Under the pieces are notes generated by a model. It saw only the letters and a program-made list of their open reading frames with translations. It made no database searches and was not told the origin of the DNA. A stretch of DNA of 64,000 nucleotides from Skeletonema tropicum. Taxonomy: Eukaryota > Bacillariophyta > Thalassiosirophyceae > Thalassiosirales > Thalassiosiraceae. The stretch spans positions 1,054,001 through 1,118,000 of the forward strand of contig CM074148.1 in assembly GCA_037178625.1 (NCBI GenBank), in the 5' to 3' direction. Position 1 is the first letter of the stretch. The number at the start of each line of letters is the position of its first letter. Below are positions 32,295 to 43,719 of this stretch, piece by piece. A program made the translations under genes and the position numbers.

Positions 32295-32545
32295 ATTCTT
32301 TTGAAAGGCGGGATCTCGTAGAGGTAGCGCTAAGAGGAAGACGTGGATGTGGGTGAGGAGGATGAATCAGTAAATGCTCCGAGTGGCAGAGTGGGCCACA
32401 GGAAGGCGAGTTGTAGAAATAGAAATAGTGGAGCTTTGGTACATCTAATGTAAATACTATTAGAGACTTTGCAAACCATACGAATATGAAAGAATTTTGT
32501 TCCATGTACTGGACTTGCTGAACTCATACAAATCGATCCAGGTAT
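32295..32545 (+). other. Mosaic of LRR-gene 3' end and integrase-element pieces
   Basis: 32295-32345 (tctcgtagaggtagcgctaa) resembles the 3' end of the LRR gene at about 15115-15180. 32382-32545 resembles 20035-20170 and 26890-26930 (ggtacatctaatgtaaatac, gtactggacttgctgaactc), part of the integrase retroelement. Confidence 0.55.
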
Positions 32546-32559
32546 GTAAAGCCAATGAA

Positions 32560-33078
32560 CCTCTACCTCTACGATACCTACTGCCATCTTCTGCTCATCA
32601 GAGGAACACGATGAAAGGGGTAATATTTGGCGAACTCAAGAGATACTATTGGCAGTGCCCGATAAAAAAGACTGCGTCACTACGTCGAGGTAGCATGACT
32701 ATTCTTCCAACGCTTGCTCGACAGAGGATGGGACTTCGACCAACTCAAACGAATGTTCGTAGATGAAACTACAAAGACAAAGTCTGCAACCCACCTCCAC
32801 TGCCCCAAGCCATCTCAGAATCTACCACCTCAGATAATGACAAAAACATCTATTTGAAACTCGGTCGGTTCCACCCTCATTACATCCCTAGTCGAACCTG
32901 TCAACAGATATATGAGGAGGAGCTTTCTACCACCCTACGCGACACAATCGGAATCGAAAAGATGGTAGTATGCTACAAGAGAGCAAAAAACATTGGAGAT
33001 ATTGTCTCTCAAACCTCCCTCTTTCAAAACAGAGGTGAGGAGGTAAGTACCTACCTGGGGAGGACAACAGAATCGTAG
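32560..33078 (+). pseudogene. Reverse-transcriptase C-terminal fragment (unclassified retroelement)
   Basis: Pieces read RGWDFDQLKRMFVDE, then GRFHPHYIPSRTCQQIYEEE, then VVCYKRAKNIGDIVSQ and GEEVSTYLG. The pattern YHPxxIxR...IYEE...CY(K/S)RxKNIxD(I/L)V is found at the end of RT proteins of some non-LTR or Penelope-like elements in diatoms; this class call is weak. Frames are broken. Confidence 0.4.
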
Positions 33079-33082
33079 TTCT

Positions 33083-33142
33083 TCCTTTCCCTCAGCTTGT
33101 TCCGCTGCCTACCCGGCAGCTAACTTGCTGAGGGAAAGCAAT
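33083..33142. other. Hairpin with 12-bp outer stem
   Basis: TTTCCCTCAGC on the left pairs with GCTGAGGGAAA on the right, with an inner CCGCTGCC/GGCAGC pair. It directly follows the RT fragment and may be a 3' terminal structure of that element. Duplicated near 39625-39684. Confidence 0.5.
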
Positions 33143-33414
33143 TGTACAAACTTACCTATTTTAGATAACGAGGAATGACCTCACAGAGACACGTATCCAT
33201 TTAAGGAGAAAACTCGTGTCAACGAGGGAGAGCTAAGACTCGCAACTTTGCATCGACAAAGCCGCCTATCCTCACTATTACTATTGCTATCCGCTGAAGA
33301 AGTTAATTCGAAAGCGTAGCCATCCACGCTTCGGTAATATAGTAATACCACTTTATCTGATATTGGTTCATATATTGATTATAGAGAGAAAAAAAAGGTC
33401 GCTCGCTTCGCTCG

Positions 33415-33720
33415 CTCCCAATCCTCCTCAAATGCTCAACAGCAAGTGACATTATGGTCGATGCAGCCTTAGCTATAGCCTCTTATGCCCTACGAGTCTC
33501 AGCATCCGCCGCAAAGGCTACAGCAAAGCACTTCTGGGGCATTAGTCTTCATCTTCAATCGAGATATGTTCCTCAATGTACCACTCATTGCCGACTTTTA
33601 TGCACTTCGTGATCGTCGTGGACTACTTGTCCATCAAACTGCTTGTCGTGCTCTAATCTCAGACGTTACTGGCGGATTCTTCGTCCGGATTTATGGGCGT
33701 GCATTATCGTGGACGGGTAA
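33415..33720 (+). pseudogene. Retroelement integrase fragment (post-catalytic region)
   Basis: The frames read VDAALAIASYALRVSASAA, FNRDMFLNVPLIADFYALRD and GLLVHQTACRALISD. The pattern RDMFLNVPLIADxxAxRDRR is typical of the diatom integrase downstream of the DDE core. Frame-shifted; the upstream core is absent. Confidence 0.6.
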
Positions 33721-34039
33721 GTAAGAGCCGGCCAATTGCTGTGACCTGTGTACTGTTCGGGTGTTGGGGTATTTTTGGGATTCTACTCATTTACGAGAAA
33801 TCATTTACAAGAAAGACACGTTCTCTCGTATCCATAAAAGTACAGAAGGTCTCCTTCTCACATATGTACACCTCGGCCTTCGGGTTCTTCTGGTTCTGGA
33901 TGGGATTGATTGTTCGTCAACTCACCTCATCATGCTGTAGATCTCATAAATAACAAACTTAGATGAAACGAACCACCGTGTGCATGCTTCCTGCCGAATC
34001 TAATCACCGCACCATAAAGTAGTACGTTGCTATTTCATA

Positions 34040-34171
34040 ATGTCGGACGTAAGCGATAATAGTTTCAACCGGTACATCTACAGAGGTGAAGCCGACGAAG
34101 AAATTCCTGAAGATACAACTCATGTCATCGTGCATGAAGATGTCACAGTCATCCATATGTACAATAAGTAG
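34040..34171 (+). pseudogene. LRR gene truncated at the tandem-duplication junction
   Basis: The first 38 codons (MSDVSDNSFNRYIYRG to about VTVI) are followed at once by promoter-type sequence of the next unit and a stop at 34169-34171. It is a by-product of the duplication breakpoint. Confidence 0.9.
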
Positions 34172-34345
34172 GTATCTTTCTCACATATATACCTTGGCCT
34201 TCGGGTTCTACCATAGTATCTGGATGGGATTGATTGTTCGTCAACTCACCTCATCATGCTGTAGATCTCATAAATAACAAACTTAGATGAAACGAACCAC
34301 CGTATGTATGCTCCCTGCTGCCGAATCTAATCACCGCATTTCATA

Positions 34346-35236
34346 ATGTCGGACGTAAGCGATAATAGTTTCAACCGGTACATCTACAGAGGTGAAGCCG
34401 ACGAAGAAGTTCCTGAAGATACAACTCATGTCATCGTGCATGAAGATGTCACAGTCATCCGTGAGCATGCATTCTATGAGCATCTAAACATCATTGAAGT
34501 CATTTGCCATGACAAGGTCGAAAAGATTGAATACTGGGCATTCAATCTCTGTCCTTCCTTGCAACGAGTGATCATGCCGGGCGTCATAATTATTGGGGAT
34601 GGTGTATTCCATGAGTGCGAAGCCCTAACGGAAGTCGAATGCGGCAAGCTAGAAACTATTGGACCCAGTGCATTCAATTGCTGCAAATCTTTGAGGAGCA
34701 TCCACCTGCCATCCGCCAAGATCGTTATGAGGAATGCATTCTATTGGTGTGAAGCCCTGACAGATGTGAAATTTGGCAACAAATTAAACAGAATTGAGGA
34801 GTTGGTATTCTGTAAGTGCCGCTCTCTGGAACGAATCACCATCCCAATCAAAAATGGATTAATTGCATTTGACGATGTATTCGTAGGCTGCGTTGCTTTG
34901 AAACACGTTGATCTGGTTGAAGGAGCACTACACGATACTATTGCCGCATTACACTTGGGAGAGTGGAGGGATGATATGGATGAAGAAATTGATTCAATCA
35001 ACCAGATTCTTCCAACTACATCTGCTGGATCCTGGCGGACTGATATTGGGGGAAAGGCCCAGGTGATACGAGGACGAGGGTGGATTGCATCCGTTCTCAA
35101 CAATATCATTCACTACAGAGCAGAGCATCAACGCATATTGAATGAGGCTGCCACTACCCTCGAGCTAATCTTACCTACAGATCTAGTAATGACAAAAGTC
35201 CTGCCTTTTCTCAAACTGCCATCGCACACGTTTTAA
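34346..35236 (+). CDS. BspA/TpLRR-type LRR protein, duplicate copy, tail removed by a nonsense codon (296 aa)
   Basis: Nearly identical to 27805-28695. Differences: it lacks the VG insertion of that copy (FVGCVA here) and instead carries an RG insertion (IRGRGWIASVL). It shares the premature TAA after SHTF, so that mutation predates the duplication. The two in-frame 6-bp indels suggest short-repeat slippage (gtaggc, gaggac). Confidence 0.7.
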   Translation: MSDVSDNSFNRYIYRGEADEEVPEDTTHVIVHEDVTVIREHAFYEHLNIIEVICHDKVEKIEYWAFNLCPSLQRVIMPGVIIIGDGVFHECEALTEVECGKLETIGPSAFNCCKSLRSIHLPSAKIVMRNAFYWCEALTDVKFGNKLNRIEELVFCKCRSLERITIPIKNGLIAFDDVFVGCVALKHVDLVEGALHDTIAALHLGEWRDDMDEEIDSINQILPTTSAGSWRTDIGGKAQVIRGRGWIASVLNNIIHYRAEHQRILNEAATTLELILPTDLVMTKVLPFLKLPSHTF

Positions 35237-35349
35237 GAAGAGGAAGAGGACGAAGATGAGGGCGAACTCAATGAGGATAATTTCGCATGGCAGAATCAAT
35301 CTCTTGGTCAGAAGATGAAGAATGATAGTGACAATGAAGAAAAACAACA

Positions 35350-36261
35350 GCCTGCTGCGTCTCTCTGTGAACTTGTCATTGCATCCAATGCAGCCTGATG
35401 AGCACGAAGAGCAAAAGAATAATCCTTCTTACTGATAAATCCATTTTCATAACAAAAACGCTTTACTTTGGCGGTGATGAAATGTCTCTAGAACCGCCCA
35501 CTCGCGTAGCTGCCATCATCTTTGCCCTCATTGATTAGTCTTCAATCGAGATATGTTCCTCAATGTACCACTCCGTGACGTCGTTCACTACTTGTCCTTG
35601 AAGATTAAAATTGCTCGTCACCTAATCTCAGACGTCGCCCTTACGACTATATTACTGGACAACAAGACTGGTCTTGAAATTGTTCAAACCTTCTAATCTG
35701 GTCTAATATCCGGTGGCCCTCACCACATCATTCAAGTTCATACCAATGGAACACCTTTGATTCAACTCAATCCAGGAGGACTGAACGTATCAATATATAG
35801 CCTGTTCAGAACATAACCTAAGTAACCCTAATTATCCTAGATTCTTTCACGGGAGGGAAGGGTGCTACATTTGAAGGCGAGCTCGATGAGGATTTATTTC
35901 GCATGGAATGAGTCAAAATCAATCTCTTGGTCTTGGTCCGAAAATGAAGAATGATATCGTAGTGAATTGAAGAAAACAACAGCGGTGTTCGGAGCAAACA
36001 AAACTTTATTTAATCAACAACGAAATTAGGAATGAAAGTCTTATGTCTCAGTTCTCAGAGCTGCATCTGCTGCTTCCTATGTGAGCTTGTCATTGCATCC
36101 AATGCAGCATGATGCGCACGAAGAGCAAAAGAATAATTCTCGTTACTGATAAATCCATTTTCATAACAATGCTTGTACATTGGCGGTGATGATGAAATGC
36201 CTCTAGTCGTCCTCTCGTAGCTGCCATCATCTTTGCCCCCAAATTGACTCCAAGATTCCAT
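35350..36261 (-). pseudogene. Duplicate-unit tail and integrase remnants
   Basis: Second copies of 28810-28995 (minus, tail domain), 28996-29260 (plus, integrase C-terminus, here 35537-35801) and 29514-29732 (minus, here 36055-36261, with a 1-bp insertion near 36242 that shifts the start). Confidence 0.5.
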
Positions 36262-36687
36262 TCATGCACTTCAAGCTTCAAGATTCACACGCAAATCAGC
36301 TGCTTTCGAACAATATCCAAGCTTCGACAAAGCTTAGAGTTATTGCGGAAATCTGACGAGCTCTAGCGTAGCGTGGCGTGGTCGCGTCATGTATGTCACG
36401 TTTCTGTACGTGGGCTGTCCATGGGTAGGAATCAGAGCACGAAAGCCGGGAGAAGCTTGCCCTGCCGCCGCACGCCAATTCAAAGTCAAAGGCACTAATG
36501 TATTTTTCCTTGTCATCTAGCTGCAATCCCAATTCTCTGAGCGCATGGGTAACATTCGCTCTCTAATCCGTTTCAATCGATTCTGATCTACCTCCGCCTG
36601 TGCAACGATTCGATATTCCAATGTCCCTCCTCATCCTCGTAGTCTCTATCACTATCACTCTTGATCCTCGCGTTCAAACGTGGAAGT

Positions 36688-36825
36688 TTAAGATGGCAAT
36701 GCAAGATAAGAGAGGACACTATTCGTCGCAATATCAATATCCCGAGCTAAAGCAAGCCCGAAGAGTGCAGCTGCAGCCTCATCTAATATGCGCTGATGCT
36801 CTGCTTTGCAGTGATTAATTTTGTC
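36688..36825 (-). pseudogene. 3' fragment of an LRR-family gene (duplicate copy)
   Basis: Same sequence as 30146-30283: the helical-segment end AEHQRILDEAAA...LALPS on the minus strand. Confidence 0.6.
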
Positions 36826-37469
36826 CTCATTGGTACTTCACCGATCTAGAGCAAGAAGCATCTTGGAATACTCTTGCATTACCTTTCAAAAGGAGACTAG
36901 ATCAACTGCTGCTGTGCCCTCTAACAAGCCGCTATTTCATCCTATTGCGTCAGTCATCCTATACACCCAACTTACTCCACGAAGGGGCACTGAGCACCAA
37001 AGATATCGCCATCATCATCGTTCCTGCCTCATTTGTGACCCATCAGCACAATCTTCCCAAAGAATACGAATACCTCAAGCTGCATGGCCACCTACCGTCC
37101 ATTCATCAACCGCTAATCGGATCCTCTCCCAAGTAGCGTCCTTATTCCCATCAAGGGAAAATAAAGATTCCCATCTCGCATGGCAAGTACATATGGTATA
37201 CTGTACATTTGAGTTCAGTTTGCAAGTCGAATTTGAATATCGGGTCTATGGTGGCAAGTAAGGTATCCATAAGATCCTAATGGTCAAGGGATGAAGATTA
37301 CCACTGCAAGTAAGCTCAAAATCCTACTAGTTACTGTGTTATTGAGGGTCGTAGGAAGCCATTTTTCACCATGGTCTGGGTCCATTTTTGATGGTTGATG
37401 GCATGTGAGTACCGTTTCTACGTAGGAACTAATATTACATTAAACGGTACTGATATTATTGACTCGACC

Positions 37470-37629
37470 GCAAAAACTTCAAGTTGGAGGAGGTTGCTTA
37501 CTTGTGTACCACCACGGGTACCACTCAGCACATTTTCTACCCACAAGTCAATGCAAAAACTTCAAGTTGGAGGAGGTTGCTTACTTGTGTACCACCACGG
37601 GTACCACTCAGCACATTTTCTACCCACAT
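37470..37629. repeat. Two-copy tandem repeat, 83-bp period (duplicate copy)
   Basis: Second copy of the repeat at 30928-31087. Confidence 0.85.
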
Positions 37630-38041
37630 AAACACAAACGGCGGTTAGATCTTCACAAAGAGGAGAAACTGACGTTTGTGCAGAAAAAAATTGAGACGAA
37701 ACTCCCACGAGAAAAAGAGCTGAGTGGTACACAAAATAGGTGCTTGCAAATTCATTTCACATGTACAGTATTTGCTGCGCCCGACACTCCAAGAACTGAG
37801 TTGCGTACGTGTTTGATGTGACAGTGTTAGACGAGGGAAACGAACAACACGCGTCCGCCTCTTAAATTTCGGATGATGAGAAAAACACAAAACACAAGCT
37901 GTGAGCCGTGCGTTTCAGAAATATCACAAGTGTGAACCGTTCAGAAACAACAACATGAACCAGTTCATCAGGGGTTGACAACGCACTTGATGTTGCCATA
38001 ATTTTATCAACAGATCGAACGATATTGATATCACAAACATC

Positions 38042-38523
38042 ATGAAGCTTCATCTTATCTTCTCCGCCGCCTTGGCTCTTCTCTCTGCCGCTCCAGGAGC
38101 TCTCTCTTGCCGCTGTGAGTTTGCATTGTCATTGTCATTGTCATTGTTACGTGTTCTGTTTCTGTCGTTTGATGAGTCAATTGATATGCTTCGTCTTGCC
38201 CTGCCTCGCCTTGAGTTTGGATTGACATTGCAGCCGTTCTAGTGAATCAAGTTCAAGTTACTGTTACTGACGCTAACGCTAACGCCTCTCCTCTTGCTTG
38301 CATGTTATTGTATACACTCATAGCATCTGTTACCGAATTTGAATATGACGGTGACGAAATTGCTCTTCGGCCATGCAGCCGCTTCAAAAAAGGTAATAGT
38401 TGCCGCAAGAGAGGACGTAGATGCAGGTGGAGTAATGGGCGTTGCCGACGCCGCCCTTGCATTGGCGATGACATCGAAGACTATGACTTCGACTATGACT
38501 TCGACGTCTTTGATGAGGAGTAG
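38042..38523 (+). CDS. Small secreted Cys/Arg-rich protein, duplicate copy (two exons)
   Basis: Exons 38042-38114 and 38234-38523, with the same signal peptide, intron, basic Cys cluster and acidic tail as at 31500-31981. I see no coding difference from that copy, so two identical doses of the gene are present if the duplication is real. Confidence 0.65.
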
Positions 38524-39101
38524 TTTAAGAGTAAGAGTGTTGGCGGCTGGGGGCAATCAAGAAGAGAATGTTCGAAAGTGTTCTATCTGTAGTGTAGGAG
38601 CAAATAATGATGTGTGCAGAGTCACGTTCAAGTAGAATTAGTTCTTATCCCATAGTAAAAACAATTTCTGAAAACTCACATCGTCGTTTCAAGAGAAAGA
38701 GCAAGAATGAAATGCATGGTGCATTATCTTTTACTTTTATTGTAACGATTGTTGCCGCTCCTTTCATCTCTTTTACTTTTACTTTTACCAGCACTTGCAC
38801 TATTTTCTTCACGTATTGGCAGAAAGTCCAATTGTCATTCTTTTGAAAGGCGGGATCTCGTAGAGGTAGCGCTAAGAGGAAGACGTGGATGTGGGTGAGG
38901 AGGATGAATCAGTAAATGCTCCGAGTGGCAGAGTGGGCCACAGGAAGGCGAGTTGTAGAAATAGAAATAGTGGAGCTTTGGTACATCTAATGTAAATACT
39001 ATTAGAGACTTTGCAAACCATACGAATATGAAAGAATTTTGTTCCATGTACTGGACTTGCTGAACTCATACAAATCGATCCAGGTATGTAAAGCCAATGA
39101 A

Positions 39102-39684
39102 CCTCTACCTCTACGATACCTACTGCCATCTTCTGCTCATCAGAGGAACACGATGAAAGGGGTAATATTTGGCGAACTCAAGAGATACTATTGGCAGTGC
39201 CCGATAAAAAAGACTGCGTCACTACGTCGAGGTAGCATGACTATTCTTCCAACGCTTGCTCGACAGAGGATGGGACTTCGACCAACTCAAACGAATGTTC
39301 GTAGATGAAACTACAAAGACAAAGTCTGCAACCCACCTCCACTGCCCCAAGCCATCTCAGAATCTACCACCTCAGATAATGACAAAAACATCTATTTGAA
39401 ACTCGGTCGGTTCCACCCTCATTACATCCCTAGTCGAACCTGTCAACAGATATATGAGGAGGAGCTTTCTACCACCCTACGCGACACAATCGGAATCGAA
39501 AAGATGGTAGTATGCTACAAGAGAGCAAAAAACATTGGAGATATTGTCTCTCAAACCTCCCTCTTTCAAAACAGAGGTGAGGAGGTAAGTACCTACCTGG
39601 GGAGGACAACAGAATCGTAGTTCTTCCTTTCCCTCAGCTTGTTCCGCTGCCTACCCGGCAGCTAACTTGCTGAGGGAAAGCAAT
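39102..39684 (+). pseudogene. RT C-terminal fragment and hairpin (duplicate copy)
   Basis: Second copy of 32560-33142, with RGWDFDQLKRMFVDE, YKRAKNIGDIVSQ and the CCCTCAGC hairpin. Confidence 0.4.
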
Positions 39685-39956
39685 TGTACAAACTTACCTA
39701 TTTTAGATAACGAGGAATGACCTCACAGAGACACGTATCCATTTAAGGAGAAAACTCGTGTCAACGAGGGAGAGCTAAGACTCGCAACTTTGCATCGACA
39801 AAGCCGCCTATCCTCACTATTACTATTGCTATCCGCTGAAGAAGTTAATTCGAAAGCGTAGCCATCCACGCTTCGGTAATATAGTAATACCACTTTATCT
39901 GATATTGGTTCATATATTGATTATAGAGAGAAAAAAAAGGTCGCTCGCTTCGCTCG

Positions 39957-40262
39957 CTCCCAATCCTCCTCAAATGCTCAACAGCAAGTGACATTATGGT
40001 CGATGCAGCCTTAGCTATAGCCTCTTATGCCCTACGAGTCTCAGCATCCGCCGCAAAGGCTACAGCAAAGCACTTCTGGGGCATTAGTCTTCATCTTCAA
40101 TCGAGATATGTTCCTCAATGTACCACTCATTGCCGACTTTTATGCACTTCGTGATCGTCGTGGACTACTTGTCCATCAAACTGCTTGTCGTGCTCTAATC
40201 TCAGACGTTACTGGCGGATTCTTCGTCCGGATTTATGGGCGTGCATTATCGTGGACGGGTAA
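39957..40262 (+). pseudogene. Integrase fragment (duplicate copy)
   Basis: Second copy of 33415-33720 with the RDMFLNVPLIADFYALRD segment. Confidence 0.6.
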
Positions 40263-40579
40263 GTAAGAGCCGGCCAATTGCTGTGACCTGTGTACATACT
40301 GTTCGGGTGTTGGGGTATTTTTGGGATTCTACTCATTTACGAGAAATCATTTACAAGAAAGACACGTTCTCTCGTATCCATAAAAGTACAGAAGGTCTCC
40401 TTCTCACATATGTACACCTCGGCCTTCGGGTTCTTCTGGATGGGATTGATTGTTCGTCAACTCACCTCATCATGCTGTAGATCTCATAAATAACAAACTT
40501 AGATGAAACGAACCACCGTGTGCATGCTTCCTGCCGAATCTAATCACCGCACCATAAAGTAGTACGTTGCTATTTCATA

Positions 40580-41550
40580 ATGTCGGACGTAAGCGATAAT
40601 AGTTTCAACCGGTACATCTACAGAGGTGAAGCCGACGAAGAAAGTTCCTGAAGATACAACTCATGTCATCGTGCATGAAGATGTCACAGTCATCCGTGAG
40701 CATGCATTCTATGAGCATCTAAACATCATTGAAGTCATTTGCCATGACAAGGTCGAAAAGATTGAATACTGGGCATTCAAGTCTACTGTCCTTCCTTGCA
40801 ACGAGTGATCATGCCGGGCGTCATAATTATTGGGGATGGTGTATTCCATGAGTGCGAAGCCCTAACGGAATGTCGAATGCGGCAAGCTGGAAAGAATAGG
40901 AGAAAGAGCATTCCATGACTGTACATCTTTGAGGAGCATCCACCTGCCATCCGCCAAGATCGTTATGAGGAATGCATTCCTTAGGTGTCTAGCCCTGACA
41001 GATGTGAAATTTGGCAACAAGTTAAACAGAATTGAGAAGGAGGCATTCTGTTGGTGCCACTCTTTAGAACGAATCACCATCCCATTGACAGATGGCATGA
41101 TCTCATACGACGATGTATTCGTAGAGTGTGAAAATTTGAAGCATGTTGATCTGATTGAGGGAGCACTACATGATACTATTGCCGCATTACACTTGGGAGA
41201 GTGGAGGGATGATATGGATGAAGAAATTGATTCAATCAACCAGATTCTTCCAACTACACCTGTTGGATCCTGGCGGACTGATAATGGGGGAAAGGCCCGG
41301 GTGATACGAGGGTGGATTGCATCCGTTCTCAACAATATCATTCACTACAAAGCAGAGCATCAACGCATATTGAACGAGGCTGCAACTATCCTCGAGCTAA
41401 TCTTACCTACAGATCTAGTAATGATATGTAAAAGTCCTGCCTTTTCTTAAATTGCCATCGCACATGTTTGAAGAAGAGGGAGAGGACGAAGATGAGGGCG
41501 AAGTCAATGAGGATAATTTCGCATGGCAGAATCAATCTCTTGGTCAGAAG
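40580..41550 (+). pseudogene. LRR gene with several frameshifts
   Basis: It starts MSDVSDNSFNRYIYRG like its relatives but has small insertions. An extra A follows GAAGAA near 40643, ATTCAAGTCTACTGTCC stands where relatives read ATTCAATCTCTGTCC (about 40777), an extra T occurs near 40870, and ATATGTAA near 41424 disrupts the end. Three-quarters of the protein is readable in pieces (RSIHLPSAKIV, RIEKEAFCWCHSLERI, GWIASVLNNIIHYKAEHQR). The acidic tail codons after HMF are intact in the original frame. It is either a pseudogene or poorly assembled. Confidence 0.8.
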
Positions 41551-41646
41551 ATGAAGAATGATAGTGACAATGAAGAAAAATAACAGCGGTTGTTCAGAGC
41601 AAATGATAATTTAATTTAATCAACAGCAAAAGTAGGAATGCAAGTA

Positions 41647-41862
41647 TCATGTCTCAGTTCTCAGAGCTTCATCTGCTGCGTCTCTCTGTGAACTTGTCAT
41701 TGCATCCAATGTAGCGTGATGAGCACGAAGAGCAAAAGAAGAATCCTTCTTACTGATAAATCCATTTTCATAACAAAAATGCTTGTACATTGGCGGTGAT
41801 GAAATGTCTCTAGAGCCGCCCACTTGCGTGGCTGCCATCATCTTTGCCCTCATTGACTCCAA
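41647..41862 (-). pseudogene. Tail-domain remnant, best-preserved copy
   Basis: 71-aa frame: MRAKMMAATQ, then YENGFISKKDSSFALRAH, then ATLDAMTSSQRDAADEAL. Compared with the copies at 29514 and 36055 it has the fuller end. It lies between two LRR pseudogenes. See 29514-29732 for the possible Sel1-protein link. Confidence 0.4.
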
Positions 41863-42127
41863 GATTTCACTTATTGCCCCAAGATTGAATCTACCTTTTT
41901 ACATGACCACCAATTGCAGATTTTTCCAAGTGGTACAGCTTCTTTTTGACACGTGTCCCAATCCAAGTCAACTGCTTTCGAACAGTACTCGTCGAAGGCA
42001 CTATGTAATTTTCTTTGTCATCTAGCTGCAATCCCATGTCTCTGAGTACATGTGTATCATTCATTATTCGTTCTCTACTAATCCGTTTCAATCAATTCTG
42101 GTCTACCTCCGCCTTTGCTACGCGATT

Positions 42128-43073
42128 CTATATTCCAATGTCCCTCCTCATCCTCGTAGCCATTATCGTTTCTTGACCCTCCCCTTCAAACGTGTGTGAT
42201 GGCAATGCAAGAAAAGAGAGGACACTATTCATCACAATATCCCGAGGCAAAGCAAGCCCGACGAGTGTAGTTGCAGCCTCATCCACTATGCATTGATGCT
42301 CTGCCTTGTAGAGAATGATTTTGCGGAGGACTGATCTGATCCACCATCGAATCACCACGGCCTTCCCCCCACCATCAATTTCAAAGTCATTAACATCCCA
42401 TCCGCCAGCAGGTGCAGTGGGAAGAATCTGATTGATTGCATCAATTTCTTCGTTCATATCATTTCGCCACTCCTCCAATTGTAAAGCGGCGATAGTTTCT
42501 TGCAGTTGGACTCCCTCAACCAGATCGACTTGCTTCAAATTACCACATCCTGAGAAAATATCATCGGACGTAATCACACCATCTTTTAATGGGATGGTGA
42601 TTCGTTTCAGAGAGCGGCAATTATAGAATACCAACTCCTCAATTTGTCCCAGCTTGTTACCAAATTTCGCATCTGTCAGAGTTACACAACTACTCAATGC
42701 CCACTTATCAACAAGCTCGGCGGATGGCAGGTTGATGCTCCTCAAAGATGTACAGTCAAAGAATGCTTTTTCTCTTATTCTTTCCAGCTTGCCACATTCC
42801 ACATCCGCCAGGGAGTAACACTCTCTGAATGCCCACCTCCCAACAATTTTGACGCCCGGCATGATCACTCGTCTCAACGAAGGGCAGCTGACTAGAATGC
42901 CATTCTTCAATCTTCTCGACATCCTCATGGCAAATGACTTCAATGATGTTAGGATGCCGAAAGAATGCCCTTGCCGGAATGACTTTGGCGTCCACAAAGA
43001 TATGAGTTGCATCATGAGGAATATGCTCACCCTCTTCACCCCTGTAGACGTATCTGACGAAATTATCCGCCAT
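42128..43073 (-). pseudogene. LRR-family gene with one frameshift
   Basis: Starts at 43073 with MADNFVRYVYRGEEGEHIPHD and reads ICHEDVEKIEEWH. The frame then shifts near 42895, and the rest continues in another frame (CPSLRRVIMPGVKIVGRWAF, RITIPLKDGVITSDD, IRWWIRSVLRKII, FLALPSHTFEGEGQE) to 42128. Apart from that site the gene is full length. Either a single real indel or a sequence error separates it from an intact gene. Confidence 0.75.
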
Positions 43074-43719
43074 GATGGAACAGCTTCAAGATAATATTAC
43101 ATCAACTTCATACTTTCGTACTTAGCATTAAACGACGATGGTAGATCAGCAACAGATGAAACAAACAAACTGCACCTCTCTATGTATTACATGCCCACGC
43201 ACTACCTACCCACTTCGGGCATGGATCTGCGTTTTCTGCTTCGTGGAGAGTTGATTGTGGTTGTGCCGATCGATGAGCGCGCAAAAATTGAGATGCCCGG
43301 AAAAGCGAGATTTTCAGTCAATCCGTCAACTCATCCGAACAGCTTCGATGAGACTCCCTAACAGTAGGGACCTACGTGTGGACAACTAAAAATCCTTGCG
43401 TGGCCGCCCGATCCACCAACTTCAACCATTCTTGGGAGGCTTGGGGGCATGCCCTTATTTATTTTTGGAGGAGGAACGAGAGACAGGGTAGTTAGCTTCC
43501 AATATGTGGTATTTCAAAGGTTTATTTTGGGTATTTGAGAGACATTTTGGCTAAACTATAACCAGCGGGGTATTTCTTCGGGCAGAACCCACAAGGATGC
43601 CTTGCCATGCCCCCCCAAAGTCCGCCTTGCTTTCCTCTCTCCATGTTCATCTCTCTCCCTCCTGCATTCGCCGCCACTTTTCTGTTACTACACCTCTCGC
43701 CTCTCTAAACTCCTTAACC
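43074..43719. other. Intergenic, promoter side of the FCP gene
   Basis: 646 bp between the divergent LRR pseudogene and the FCP gene. Pyrimidine-rich just before the FCP start (tccatgttcatctctctccc). No clear element recognised. Confidence 0.5.

Larger units (their letters stand above)
27610..34150. repeat. Tandem duplication, unit 1 (6,541 bp)
   Basis: Every recognisable piece of this unit recurs 6,541-6,542 bp to the right in the same order and orientation. Differences seen by eye are few: 6-bp indels inside the LRR gene, single-base changes near 29273 and 29857, a 1-bp indel near 29700, and short indels at the end. Contents: LRR gene, tail remnants, integrase remnant, small secreted protein gene, RT fragment and second integrase remnant. 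Confidence 0.95.
34151..40691. repeat. Tandem duplication, unit 2
   Basis: Second copy of 27610-34150. The junction at 34151 joins codon 40 of an LRR gene (GTCATCC) to promoter-type sequence (ATCCATATGTAC). The uninterrupted partners are GTATCCATATG at 27610 and GTCATCCGTGAG at 40692. ATCC is common to all three, a 4-bp microhomology. Confidence 0.95.
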
